The translations under genes and the position numbers were made by a program. This document shows positions 17,936-26,599 of a stretch of 51,073 bases of DNA, one piece after another. The first letter of the stretch is position 1. Every line of letters starts with the position of its first letter. The notes beneath the pieces are model-generated. The model saw nothing but the letters and a program-made list of their open reading frames with translations. It ran no database searches and was not told the DNA's origin. This stretch comes from Saprospiraceae bacterium (GTDB taxonomy: Bacteria; Bacteroidota; Bacteroidia; Chitinophagales; Saprospiraceae). Where the stretch lies: the NCBI GenBank assembly GCA_018057925.1, contig JAGPCT010000022.1:1-51073 (forward strand). Reading direction: 5' to 3'.

Positions 17936-19021
17936 ATGAAAGCAATATTTTCTAAATATATAGATAGTCCAATCATGCCGATTTTCCCTGAGGCGGCAAT
18001 GGTAGTCCAATGCAGAAATAGTCGAACTATGTCCCACAGTGCAATTATTGTTTCCGTGCGCAAAGGACTATATTTGAGAGGTTGGATAATGTTGGTATTG
18101 ATGTTTTTTTGTGTATGTTCAATGCTGGCACAACAAGAGAGGCAGTACAGTCAATTTATGTATAACAAACTTGCAATTAATCCTGCTTTTGCGGGCTCCT
18201 TGCCTTCAGCAACTTTTGCAGCATTGTATCGCAATCAATGGATGGGATTTGAAGGTGCACCGATAACACAAGCGCTGTCTGCCAATCTTCCCTTCTTCAA
18301 CAATCGGGTAGGCGTAGGGGCCAACTTAATTAGAAGTACCATAGGGATTTCAGAGATGTGGACGTTGAGCGGTATGTACGCTTATAGGATTCCATTGGGC
18401 AATGGTTTTATTAGTGGCGGTATGGAAGGTAGTCTGCGATATTATGGTGTCAATTACAACAACCCTTCACTAAAAGCCGACCAAAATCTGGCTTCCGACA
18501 ACGCTTTGATTGTCGAGAATACACAGGCAATAGCGCCCAATGTAGGACTTGGTCTCTATTATTCAGATCAGCAATTTTATATCGGGATATCAGTACCTCG
18601 AATACTGAAGGCGAAGATGGATTTTAAAAACGATTTGTTGGTGTCCAGAGAAGTGAATCACTTTTACGTCATGTCAGGATATTCCATTGAGGCATCGGAA
18701 GATTTTTATGTGACACCTCAAGTTAATTTGAAGTTCGTCCGGAACAGCCCCATTAGCGTTGATGCTAATATAATGCTGGATTTTGCAAAAAAATTCAATG
18801 CCGGCGTATCTTATCGCTCAGGTGGAATACATAGTGCATTGGGAGAATCATTAGATGTATTGTTTGGATTTAAAGTGGTCGAGCCATTGTTTTTTGGATT
18901 GGCATACGATATACAGTTAGGGTCATTGGGGAAGTATAGCAAAGGTAGCGTAGAGGCATTTTTGAGATATACTTTGCCGACAGTTGATAATGTGGAAGTG
19001 CAAAATCCAAGATTCTTTTAA
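17936..19021 (+). CDS. PorP/SprF family type IX secretion membrane protein
   Basis: A 361-aa outer-membrane beta-barrel-type protein. After the predicted signal peptide (hydrophobic MLVLMFFCVCSMLAQ) comes the PorP/SprF opening QYSQFMYNKLAINPAFAGS, then alternating beta strands to the C-terminal RFF. SprF-like proteins pair with type B CTD substrates and help deliver or attach them at the surface. It starts 11 bp after the giant gene. The first 30-50 residues look unlike a signal peptide, so the true start may be an internal ATG (18029 or 18089) rather than 17936. Confidence 0.92.
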   Translation: MKAIFSKYIDSPIMPIFPEAAMVVQCRNSRTMSHSAIIVSVRKGLYLRGWIMLVLMFFCVCSMLAQQERQYSQFMYNKLAINPAFAGSLPSATFAALYRNQWMGFEGAPITQALSANLPFFNNRVGVGANLIRSTIGISEMWTLSGMYAYRIPLGNGFISGGMEGSLRYYGVNYNNPSLKADQNLASDNALIVENTQAIAPNVGLGLYYSDQQFYIGISVPRILKAKMDFKNDLLVSREVNHFYVMSGYSIEASEDFYVTPQVNLKFVRNSPISVDANIMLDFAKKFNAGVSYRSGGIHSALGESLDVLFGFKVVEPLFFGLAYDIQLGSLGKYSKGSVEAFLRYTLPTVDNVEVQNPRFF

Positions 19022-19029
19022 AGTTTATT

Positions 19030-20889
19030 ATGTATAAAAAACATTGTAAATACAACGTAATGGCCTTATTCTTTGGAATGGTGTTTACGTTATTTCAAGT
19101 AAATGCGGCACAGGCGCAGGTGTCTGATGTGTTGACGGATATAATGAATGGACAGTTGAGTCGATACGAAGTCATCAATCAGTCAAAGGTTAATACGGCG
19201 GAACTGGAGTTTTCACCCGCTATTTTTGATTCTTCTATTGTGTATCTTGCCAATGGAAGACGAATATCGGGTATGACGCGTACCGAGGCTAAGAAGTATT
19301 TTAAATTATTTATTTCAGATATCGCCAATGACGGTAGCTTGAATGAGGAAAGGCCTTTCGATGCTTTCCGCTCTGATTATAATGAGGGACCACTTTGTTT
19401 CAGTAAAGATGGAAATAAAGTCTATTTTACTCGAAACATAAAGGTTCAGGAGGCTGACGGGAAGATACGCTTGAATCTAAACATCTTTTATTCCGAAAAA
19501 GTAAATGGGTCATGGTCAGAGCCGATAGAGCTTTTGCAGTCAACTGAGAATGTCAATTATTGTCATCCTGCACTTAGTTCAAACGGAGATAGGTTGTATT
19601 TCTCATCCAATATGTATGGCGGCTACGGCGGCTATGACTTATATTGTATGGAACAAGTAGGTGGCAATTGGTCAACACCGATTAATCTTGGATCGGAAGT
19701 GAATACAGAAGGTAATGAATTATTTGCGACACTACTCTCTGATGGCTTATTGGCATTTAGTGCCAATCGTTCTACCGGATTGGGTGGCTATGATATCTAT
19801 ATAGCTCAAATGGATGGGACACACGTCATCAATAGTATGCATTTGACACAACCGGTAAATAGCGCCGGGGATGATATGGGATTGGTAGTTGAACCCGGCA
19901 ATCGGTATGCCTTTTTCTCATCTTCACGTACCGGAGGAAAAGGACAAGATGACATATATTTACTCAAATCCCTACCCATGACAAAGCCGGTAATAGCCGA
20001 GCAGGACATCATAGTAATGGATAACTCAAAGATGCAAAGGCTGCAAGGGATTCCTTGTATAATCACCACTGTTGCAGGAAGTCCTTTGAATCATGGAGAA
20101 ACGGATAAAAATGGCGTGTGGAAGGCTTCATTGACGATGGGCGAAAGCTATATTTTACGTATTACGACAAGTAAATATTTTCCATTGGAAATGCCTTTTA
20201 TAAGCGGTGAAAAGATCCAAGCAAAGCTGATTCCATTGCCTTGTGTTGCATTGAGTGGTGTTGCTCTCGATCAGGAGACCAATCAACATTTGTTCAATGC
20301 AGAGATAAAATGGGTCAATGATTGTGGTGAGCCAGAGATGAGTGCGACTTCGGATAGCGCAGGATATTTCAACTTATGCATCCCCCAGGGTTGTTCGGGT
20401 TTGATAATAGGTAAGAAAAATGAATTTAGTACAGTGAGGATGCCTGTTAATGCGCTTGCCGGAGACCTCAATGTGAATATTAATTTCTCAAAGCTGATAT
20501 TGTCTATCGTCAAAGGTCCACTCAAAAAAGGCGGTAAGCTAATTTTGGAAAATATATATTTTGATTTTAATGAATCAACCATGCGCCCTGCCACCGACCG
20601 CGAGTTGAATGAGCTGACGATCTTAATGAATCAATATCCGGAGATGCGTGTTAGAATCATTGCACATACCGATTCGAGAGGTGACAACAAGTTTAATTTG
20701 ACCCTTTCACTTAATCGTGCACTTGAGATAAAAAAGTATCTGATGGGAAAAGGAATCAGCGAAGATAGGTTGGAAACTGAAGGTCGGGGTGAAAGCCAAT
20801 TGCGCAATCGTTGTAAAGATGGTGTTAATTGTACAGAAGAGGAACACCAATTTAACAGGCGTGTTGAGATTCAGATTCTGGAAAAATAA
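19030..20889 (+). CDS. OmpA family protein with PD40 beta-propeller repeats (PorE-like)
   Basis: A 619-aa protein with an N-terminal signal peptide (ending near AQAQ). About residues 50-320 carry WD40/PD40-like blades (SKDGNKVYFTRN; SSNGDRLYFSSNMYGGYGGYDLY pattern; SANRSTGLGGYDIY). A carboxypeptidase-regulatory-like/Ig segment spans about 340-480. A C-terminal OmpA peptidoglycan-binding domain (about 505-619) has IYFDFNESTMRP, the IIAHTDSRG motif and NRRVEIQIL. It probably anchors the outer-membrane T9SS partner to peptidoglycan. Third gene of the substrate-SprF-OmpA triad, 8 bp after the previous gene. Confidence 0.92.
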   Translation: MYKKHCKYNVMALFFGMVFTLFQVNAAQAQVSDVLTDIMNGQLSRYEVINQSKVNTAELEFSPAIFDSSIVYLANGRRISGMTRTEAKKYFKLFISDIANDGSLNEERPFDAFRSDYNEGPLCFSKDGNKVYFTRNIKVQEADGKIRLNLNIFYSEKVNGSWSEPIELLQSTENVNYCHPALSSNGDRLYFSSNMYGGYGGYDLYCMEQVGGNWSTPINLGSEVNTEGNELFATLLSDGLLAFSANRSTGLGGYDIYIAQMDGTHVINSMHLTQPVNSAGDDMGLVVEPGNRYAFFSSSRTGGKGQDDIYLLKSLPMTKPVIAEQDIIVMDNSKMQRLQGIPCIITTVAGSPLNHGETDKNGVWKASLTMGESYILRITTSKYFPLEMPFISGEKIQAKLIPLPCVALSGVALDQETNQHLFNAEIKWVNDCGEPEMSATSDSAGYFNLCIPQGCSGLIIGKKNEFSTVRMPVNALAGDLNVNINFSKLILSIVKGPLKKGGKLILENIYFDFNESTMRPATDRELNELTILMNQYPEMRVRIIAHTDSRGDNKFNLTLSLNRALEIKKYLMGKGISEDRLETEGRGESQLRNRCKDGVNCTEEEHQFNRRVEIQILEK

Positions 20890-20932
20890 GCTCAAGTCAA
20901 CCAATAACCTAATACATATACTATTCGCCACT

Positions 20933-21625
20933 ATGTCCAATAAAAATAAATTACAAAGATTTGCTGAAATAGCCGAATTGCCTAATGTTTTCGAAAATTT
21001 TGACTTTCATGATCCCCATATCACGAATTTTCAGGGCGAAAGGATGGAAGTAAAAGGCCATTGGAATGCTCTTGTTTTTAATGCAGAGCGACCTATTGTC
21101 CTTGAGTTGGCATGTGGTAAAGGTGAGTATACCACACACTTGGCACAGGCACATCCGGAGAATAATTATATCGGCATCGATATCAAAGGAGCCAGAATAT
21201 GGAAAGGCGCTACAATGGCACAGCAGGAGGGATTGACCAATGTCGCTTTTTTGCGAACCAGGATTGAGCTGATTCAGTCCTTTTTTGCCAAAGATGAAGT
21301 ATCAGAAATATGGATAACTTTCCCGGATCCATTTTTACGAGATTCTAAGTCTAATCGTCGCCTGACCTCGCATCCATTTCTTGATCGTTATACGGGTATT
21401 CTGAAGCCCGGGGCTATACTTCACTTAAAGACGGACGATCCAACGTTGTACGCTTTTACGTGTAAGGTTCTTGCTCAAAGAGAAGATTATGAGGTTATAG
21501 AAAGTACAGATGATTTTTATGGTGAAGTGACGCCGACTCCTGAGACCCACCTATTGACATTTTATGAGCAACAGCACCTTGCCGCCGGTAAAAAAATAAC
21601 GTATATCAAATTTATGATGAAATAA
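20933..21625 (+). CDS. trmB: tRNA (guanine-N7-)-methyltransferase TrmB
   Basis: A 230-aa SAM-dependent methyltransferase that forms m7G46 in tRNA. SAM motif LELACGKGEYT near residue 60; TFPDPF followed by basic residues and RRLTS is the TrmB signature; the C-terminal part has TPTPETHLLTFYE. A longer frame opens at 20789 inside the OmpA gene, but the family N-terminus (MSNKNKLQRFAEIAELPNVF) begins at the ATG at 20933, 43 bp after the OmpA stop, so I chose that start. Confidence 0.95.
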   Translation: MSNKNKLQRFAEIAELPNVFENFDFHDPHITNFQGERMEVKGHWNALVFNAERPIVLELACGKGEYTTHLAQAHPENNYIGIDIKGARIWKGATMAQQEGLTNVAFLRTRIELIQSFFAKDEVSEIWITFPDPFLRDSKSNRRLTSHPFLDRYTGILKPGAILHLKTDDPTLYAFTCKVLAQREDYEVIESTDDFYGEVTPTPETHLLTFYEQQHLAAGKKITYIKFMMK

Positions 21626-21699
21626 TGTAGGTGATATGATATGTCAAGCCATTTGGCTTAGTAGCGAAGAATAGATTTCCTATCAATGATAACAAATAG

Positions 21700-21736
21700 A
21701 AAAAGCCGGATAAATATGACACTCATCCGGCTTTTT
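21700..21736. terminator. Bidirectional terminator between trmB and rpsT
   Basis: A perfect 12-bp stem, AAAAAGCCGGAT (21700-21711) with ATCCGGCTTTTT (21725-21736), 13-nt loop, poly-T on the plus side and poly-A on the other. It can end transcription of the convergent trmB (plus) and rpsT (minus). Confidence 0.92.
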
Positions 21737-21754
21737 TTATATAAGTGTGTATGT

Positions 21755-22006
21755 TTAAATCGTAGCTATATGCTTAGTTAAACTGCTCTTTAAGTTTGCT
21801 GCCTTGTTTTTGTGAATATTGTTGTTTTTAGCCAACTTGTCCACCATGCTAATAACCTTAGGCAACATTTTGGTAGCTTCCGACTTGTCAGTAAGCTCTC
21901 TAAGTTTTCTAATGAGGGTACGAGTAGATTTTTTGTAATATCTATTCTGGATGCGACGCTTAGCATCTTGTCTGATTCTTTTCAATGATGACTTGTGATG
22001 TGCCAT
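21755..22006 (-). CDS. rpsT: 30S ribosomal protein S20
   Basis: An 83-aa, highly basic three-helix protein of the small ribosomal subunit. The N-terminus [20 protein letters not shown] and the pattern N[12 protein letters not shown] are typical for S20, and the C-terminal helix contains the usual [14 protein letters not shown]. It has its own Bacteroidota-type promoter (22051-22080) and shares the terminator at 21700-21736 with trmB. Confidence 0.98.
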   Translation of the reverse strand: MAHHKSSLKRIRQDAKRRIQNRYYKKSTRTLIRKLRELTDKSEATKMLPKVISMVDKLAKNNNIHKNKAANLKSSLTKHIATI

Positions 22007-22050
22007 ATTAAAATTATGTTTTAGAATGTAATTTTTTACTTAATGGAGCG

Positions 22051-22080
22051 CAAAGATAGAACAATAATTTAAATAACAAA
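22051..22080 (-). promoter_or_regulatory. rpsT promoter
   Basis: On the minus strand TTTG (22080-22077) is followed after 18 bp by TATCTTTG (22058-22051), a full match to the Bacteroidota -7 box TAnnTTTG. The start codon of rpsT is about 45 bp further on. The rest of the 321-bp gap up to hup holds no other gene I can support. Confidence 0.7.
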
Positions 22081-22258
22081 AATTATTTTTAAAAAGAAAA
22101 ACATATATAGAAAAAGCCTATCTTACATATTGCCCGAATGTTAAGTGTTTGGGGCTGCATAAACGCCCTGTTTTGCGCTTCATAAGGCTTTGAAGTGTTA
22201 ATATTTGCTTAAAGTTAGGTATAATGCGGCATTTAAACGAAAATAATTGATAAAAAAA

Positions 22259-22289
22259 TTATGTAAAACAATTTAATGATTTATCTTTG
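22259..22289 (+). promoter_or_regulatory. hup promoter
   Basis: A perfect -7 box TATCTTTG lies at 22282-22289, 38 bp before the hup start. The -33 element is weak (TTATG at 22259-22263, 18-bp spacing). Confidence 0.6.
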
Positions 22290-22327
22290 CGCCATTAAAA
22301 ATTACTAATAACTAAATCAATTTTAAA

Positions 22328-22609
22328 ATGAACAAAGGAGATTTGATCAGCAAAATTGCAGAATCAGCTAAAATCAATAAGACTCAGGCTGGTAGCGCAC
22401 TAGATGCAACTCTTAAAGCAATCACTACAGCTTTGAAAAAAGGTGATAAAGTTACCCTTATTGGTTTCGGTACTTTCTCTGTTTCTAAAAGAAATGCTAG
22501 AACAGGTAGAAACCCTCAAACCGGTAAGCCAATCAAAATCGCAGCTAAGAAAATTGCTCGATTTAAGCCAGGTAAGAGCCTTTCTGATACAGTTGCAGCT
22601 GGAAAATAA
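22328..22609 (+). CDS. hup: HU family DNA-binding protein
   Basis: A 93-aa histone-like nucleoid protein. It has the N-terminal helical dimerisation part ([25 protein letters not shown] region), [21 protein letters not shown] with the DNA-bending arm and conserved N-P proline, and the C-terminal [11 protein letters not shown]. Monocistronic, between its own promoter and the terminator at 22631. Confidence 0.97.
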   Translation: MNKGDLISKIAESAKINKTQAGSALDATLKAITTALKKGDKVTLIGFGTFSVSKRNARTGRNPQTGKPIKIAAKKIARFKPGKSLSDTVAAGK

Positions 22610-22630
22610 TCCAGATTGTAAAAAGAAAAG

Positions 22631-22659
22631 AAGCAGTTCTCCGGAGCTGCTTTTTTTTT
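22631..22659 (+). terminator. hup terminator
   Basis: An 8-bp stem (AGCAGTTC, 22632-22639, with GAGCTGCT, 22644-22651, one T-G wobble), tight TCCG loop and a run of nine or more T. Confidence 0.9.
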
Positions 22660-22710
22660 GTTAATAAGTGATAGGTTTGATAAAAAATGAGTAATTTTGC
22701 TACTCATTTT

Positions 22711-23271
22711 ATGATTGATACCTTAATTTCGTCTAAGACAAGAGTTAAATTACTCTTTAAATTCTTTCTCAACAAGGATGCTAAGGCCTATTTGCGTGGT
22801 CTTGAGTCGGAAATGGGAGAATCTTCCAATGCGATAAGACTGGAATTAAATAAGTTTGAAAAAGCCGGTTTGCTCAACTCGGCTATCGATGGCAATAAAA
22901 AATACTTTTCTGCCAATACTACTCATCCACTATTTAGAGAGATTCACAATATTTTGCTCAAACATATCGGTATCGATCAAATTATCGACAATGTCATTGA
23001 ACGGTTAGGCGATGTGGTGCGAGTGTATCTATCTGGTACCTTTGCTCGTGGAATTGATGGACCCATTATCGATTTGATTTTAATCGGTACCGTTGAAAGA
23101 GATTATCTGACCAGCCTAATAACAAAGGCTGAAAATATTATACAACGAAAAATACGCTATGTCATCTTTAATGAGATTGAATATGCTGATTTTTTAACTA
23201 CTGTCAAAGGTGTCGAACCTTTGTTGTTATGGTCTTCACTTAATAATAACGAGGATGGAGATGCGAGATAA
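22711..23271 (+). CDS. Winged-helix regulator with degenerate nucleotidyltransferase domain
   Basis: A 186-aa protein. Residues 1-75 form an ArsR-like winged helix (TRVKLLFKFFLNKDAKAYLR, then GESSNAIRLELNKFEKAGLL). Residues 95-186 resemble a nucleotidyltransferase (GTFARG, 109-114), but the usual D-x-D metal motif reads PIIDL, keeping only D121, so catalysis is doubtful. Proteins of this type precede exopolysaccharide loci in Bacteroidota as I recall. An in-frame ATG at 22687 exists, but the family N-terminus (M-I-D-T-L-I-S-S-K-T-R) starts at 22711, and a TAATTTTG -7-like box at 22692-22699 lies between the two. It overlaps the next gene by about 10 bp. Confidence 0.8.
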   Translation: MIDTLISSKTRVKLLFKFFLNKDAKAYLRGLESEMGESSNAIRLELNKFEKAGLLNSAIDGNKKYFSANTTHPLFREIHNILLKHIGIDQIIDNVIERLGDVVRVYLSGTFARGIDGPIIDLILIGTVERDYLTSLITKAENIIQRKIRYVIFNEIEYADFLTTVKGVEPLLLWSSLNNNEDGDAR

Positions 23272-23764
23272 AAAATGGTATGCCATAAAGGTTAAGTTTA
23301 GAAGTGAGAAGCTTGTGATGTCGCAGCTCGCCAATAAAGGAATTGAAGCCTACACACCGATGCGCCCCATCGTACGGCGCTATGCACGTAAATTAGTAAG
23401 ACGTAACTTGCCTATATTTTCGACTTATGTATTCGTACATATTGATTATAAAGACTATGTCCGTGTCTTGGAAACCGAATATGTGTATGGCTTTGTAAAG
23501 ATAGGTCGTCAGTTAGAACCGGTGAAAGAGTCTGAAATGAGCCTTATTAGGCGAATCGAAGGCCTTGGCATAGATTATACGACGACAGAGATAGATTTTA
23601 AAGCCGGACAAAAGGTACGCATCAACAATGGTGCTTTGCTTGGAATGGAGGGAATTGTTAGTCAGATAAAATCCAAAGGTAAAATGATCGTTCATTTTGA
23701 AAGCTTTGGCATTGCTCTGATGATTGAAATCAATAAAAACCAATTGGAGGCAATAGCTTCATAA
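23261..23764 (+). CDS. UpxY-like NusG-family transcription antiterminator
   Basis: A 167-aa NusG paralogue: NGN domain at the N-terminus (KWYAIKVKFRSEKLVMSQL, then YVFVHIDYKDY) and a C-terminal KOW-type domain (QKVRINNGALLGMEGIVSQI). In Bacteroides, UpxY proteins let RNA polymerase read through early termination in the leader of their own capsule operon. Here the gene stands just before the polysaccharide genes and a hairpin-rich leader (23781-23876). The frame opens at 23210, but homologous sequence starts at M-R-D-K-K-W-Y (ATG 23261); ATG 23255 is an equally possible start. GAGG at 23251-23254 could serve as its ribosome site. Confidence 0.88.
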   Translation: MRDKKWYAIKVKFRSEKLVMSQLANKGIEAYTPMRPIVRRYARKLVRRNLPIFSTYVFVHIDYKDYVRVLETEYVYGFVKIGRQLEPVKESEMSLIRRIEGLGIDYTTTEIDFKAGQKVRINNGALLGMEGIVSQIKSKGKMIVHFESFGIALMIEINKNQLEAIAS

Positions 23765-23780
23765 TTTGGATATATATAAC

Positions 23781-23876
23781 ATTTCTGTATATCTAATATA
23801 CAGAAATACAATAAGATAATTTTAATTTTGACAGACAATAAGTGCGACTTATTGAGGGCGAAGCCATGTTTTTTTT
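23781..23876 (+). promoter_or_regulatory. Hairpin-rich leader with putative terminator before the polysaccharide operon
   Basis: A perfect 12-bp inverted repeat (23781-23792 with 23796-23807, 3-nt loop) follows the antiterminator gene. A second 8-bp stem CAATAAGT/ACTTATTG (23836-23843 with 23847-23854, loop GCG) is followed by GGC-GAA-GCC and a run of eight T (23869-23876), 30 bp before ugd. This is the expected layout for a leader terminator overcome by a UpxY-type factor. Confidence 0.5.
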
Positions 23877-23906
23877 ATACAATTAGCAGATTAGAAATAC
23901 TATAAT

Positions 23907-25211
23907 ATGAATATTGCCGTCATTGGGACAGGTTATGTGGGTTTGGTTACCGGTACATGTTTTTCGGAAACGGGAAACTATGTCATGTGTGTCGATATAG
24001 ATGAGGACAAGGTCAACAGGCTTAGTGCCGGAATTATCACCATTTATGAGCCCGGCTTAGAAGTGATGTTCCAGCGTTCTATTGAGAAAAAACGCTTAGA
24101 GTTTACCACGGATCTTGCTAAAGCGGTGCATTTTGCGGACATCGTCTTTTTGGCGCTTCCGACGCCTGAAGGAGAAGATGGATCTGCCGATCTTTCTTAT
24201 GTCTTGGGCGTAGCCAATCAATTGGGTCAACTCATCGATTCATACAAAATCATTGTAGATAAGAGTACTGTTCCGGTAGGTACAGCGGAGTTGGTCCATG
24301 CTGCCATTGCACAGCATGTTTCTCCTGACTTATTTGATGTCGTTTCCAATCCCGAATTTCTCAGAGAGGGCGTCGCTGTAGATGACTTTATGAAGCCTGA
24401 TCGCGTTGTTATAGGCACTTCTTCGGATAAAGCGCGTGAGATGATGCACCGATTGTATGAGCCCTTTGTCAAGCAAGGCAACCCTATATATATGATGGAC
24501 GAGCGCTCAGCAGAACTTACCAAGTATGCAGCCAATTCCTTCCTTGCCACCAAGATTACTTTTATGAATGAGATTGCCAATCTATGTGAACGGGTAGGCG
24601 CTAATGTCGATATGGTTCGACTTGGCATGGGATCTGATTCCCGTATTGGAAAGCGTTTTTTATTTCCCGGAATCGGATATGGCGGCTCTTGCTTTCCCAA
24701 GGATGTCAAAGCTTTGGCTCATATAGCGGAACAAAACAAGTATGATTTCAGGATATTGGATTCTGTTATCAACATCAATGAATTACAACGCACTATTTTA
24801 TTTGACAAAATAAATCGATTTTATTCCGAAAACCTCAAGGACAAAGTTATTGCCATCTGGGGACTTTCCTTCAAACCCAATACGGATGATATTCGTGAAG
24901 CACCTGCACTATACGTTATCGATAAATTATTAGAGGCCGGAGCTGAAGTGCGAGTATTTGATCCGGAGGCAATGAATCATGTAAGAAAGAGATATGACAC
25001 CAGTCTTTATTATGGTGTCGATCAGTATGATGTCCTGAAAGGCTGCCATTCCCTAATGATTATGACTGAATGGAATGAGTTTAGGTCTCCTGATTTTGAA
25101 GAGATGAAAAGGCATATCCAGGATAAGGCAATCTTTGACGGTAGGAATATCTTTGACAATAATAATATCAAGAAGTATGGTTTCCATTATGAAAGTATTG
25201 GGAGGCCGTAG
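23907..25211 (+). CDS. ugd: UDP-glucose 6-dehydrogenase
   Basis: A 434-aa NAD-dependent enzyme oxidising UDP-glucose to UDP-glucuronate. N-terminal Rossmann motif GTGYVGLVTGTCFSETG; the central helix and dimer region contains the ELTKYAANSFLATKITFMNE signature; catalytic cysteine in GYGGSCFPKD (about residue 260); C-terminal UDP-binding domain has WGLSFKPNTDDIREAPA. First sugar gene of the locus, directly after the leader. It supplies a uronic acid for the polysaccharide. Confidence 0.96.
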   Translation: MNIAVIGTGYVGLVTGTCFSETGNYVMCVDIDEDKVNRLSAGIITIYEPGLEVMFQRSIEKKRLEFTTDLAKAVHFADIVFLALPTPEGEDGSADLSYVLGVANQLGQLIDSYKIIVDKSTVPVGTAELVHAAIAQHVSPDLFDVVSNPEFLREGVAVDDFMKPDRVVIGTSSDKAREMMHRLYEPFVKQGNPIYMMDERSAELTKYAANSFLATKITFMNEIANLCERVGANVDMVRLGMGSDSRIGKRFLFPGIGYGGSCFPKDVKALAHIAEQNKYDFRILDSVININELQRTILFDKINRFYSENLKDKVIAIWGLSFKPNTDDIREAPALYVIDKLLEAGAEVRVFDPEAMNHVRKRYDTSLYYGVDQYDVLKGCHSLMIMTEWNEFRSPDFEEMKRHIQDKAIFDGRNIFDNNNIKKYGFHYESIGRP

Positions 25212-25306
25212 AAATACCGAAATTAAAAGATGATCACCTGAAAAATAATAAATAATAATAATAATAGGCTTTTAATTGGAGCTAAATAAAATCATTAAGA
25301 ATTAGA

Positions 25307-26581
25307 ATGAGTACTAAGATTGCCGTTATCGGCCTTGGATATGTTGGATTGCCACTGGCTGTGGAGTTTGGTAAAAAATATAAAGTAGTAGGTTTTGATG
25401 TCAATCAACAGAGATTGGCAGAATTAAGAAATGGTGAAGACCGTACGTTAGAAATTGAATCAGATCATCTTAAATCAGTACTTTCAACAAATAATATTGG
25501 TCTGACATTTTCCAATCAACCCGAAGATATTATGCACTTTGATTTTTACATCGTAACCGTACCTACTCCCGTGGATAAGAACAATTATCCTGATTTTACA
25601 CCACTTATTAAAGCAAGTGAAACAGTCGGAAGAGTTATTAAGAAAGGCTCTACGGTTATCTATGAATCTACTGTATATCCAGGAGCGACAGAGGAAATAT
25701 GTGTTCCAATTTTAGAACAATTTTCGGATTTGAAATTTAATTCAGACTTTTTTATAGGCTATTCACCTGAAAGGATAAATCCGGGTGATAAAGAGAGAAC
25801 ACTCACGAAGATTAAAAAAATTGTATCAGGGTCAACAGATGAAGTAGCTGTAAGCGTCCAAAATTTATACAATGACATTATAGAAGCAGGAACATTCAAA
25901 GCCTCATCCATCAAAGTTGCGGAGGCGGCTAAAGTGATTGAAAATGTGCAAAGGGATATTAATATTGCGGTTGCAAATGAATTGGCGCGTATATTTAATA
26001 AACTTAAAATTGATACAACTCAGGTTCTTGAGGCTGCCGGTACTAAATGGAATTTTATCCATGTTAAACCAGGTCTGGTAGGTGGCCATTGTATCGGAGT
26101 AGATCCTTATTATCTCATTCAGAAAGCTCAGGAAGCTGGTTACCATCCTGAGATTATGCTTGCATCCCGACGTTTAAACGAAAGCATGGGCGATTACGTA
26201 GCTCATGAACTCATTAAATTAATGATAGACAGGGAGATTCAAGTAAAAAATTCCAAAGTTTTAATACTGGGGGTTGCATTCAAAGAGAATTGCCCTGATT
26301 TAAGAAATACTAAGGTGGTGAATGTTGTGAAAATTTTAAGGGATTATCACATCAATGTCGATATTTACGATCCATGGGTTTCTTCTGAACAACTTGAGAA
26401 GGAATACGGTATGTCTTGTCTGAATGAAATGCCTACAGAAGCAAAGTATGATGGTATTCTACTTGCAGTTGCTCATAATGAGTTCAGGTCAATAGATATT
26501 TCTAAATGGACCAAGTCACCAAGTGTGGTTTATGATATAAAGAGTATCTTACCCATAACTGAAGTAGATAATAGGCTTTAA
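25307..26581 (+). CDS. UDP-N-acetyl-hexosamine 6-dehydrogenase (WbpA/TviB type)
   Basis: A 424-aa nucleotide-sugar dehydrogenase: N-terminal GLGYVGLPLAVEFGK, the VAEAAKVIENVQRDINIA signature of the WbpA/TviB/WecC group, and the catalytic-Cys region GLVGGHCIGVDPYYL, in which G-G-H-C replaces the G-G-S-C of UDP-glucose dehydrogenases. It likely makes UDP-GlcNAcA or UDP-GalNAcA; sequence alone does not decide which. It follows ugd after 95 bp that include a short TAA microsatellite. The further WbpB/E/D enzymes for diacetamido-uronates are not in the window. Confidence 0.9.
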   Translation: MSTKIAVIGLGYVGLPLAVEFGKKYKVVGFDVNQQRLAELRNGEDRTLEIESDHLKSVLSTNNIGLTFSNQPEDIMHFDFYIVTVPTPVDKNNYPDFTPLIKASETVGRVIKKGSTVIYESTVYPGATEEICVPILEQFSDLKFNSDFFIGYSPERINPGDKERTLTKIKKIVSGSTDEVAVSVQNLYNDIIEAGTFKASSIKVAEAAKVIENVQRDINIAVANELARIFNKLKIDTTQVLEAAGTKWNFIHVKPGLVGGHCIGVDPYYLIQKAQEAGYHPEIMLASRRLNESMGDYVAHELIKLMIDREIQVKNSKVLILGVAFKENCPDLRNTKVVNVVKILRDYHINVDIYDPWVSSEQLEKEYGMSCLNEMPTEAKYDGILLAVAHNEFRSIDISKWTKSPSVVYDIKSILPITEVDNRL

Positions 26582-26599
26582 AATGTTCAAAAGATAGTA

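Noticed and set aside
20789-20932. N-terminal extension of trmB into the OmpA gene
   Set aside because: It overlaps the conserved end of the OmpA domain, and the TrmB family N-terminus begins at 20933.
23823-23830. TAATTTTG as the -7 box of an internal promoter before ugd
   Set aside because: No TTG/TTTG element lies at the right distance upstream; kept only as a remark.
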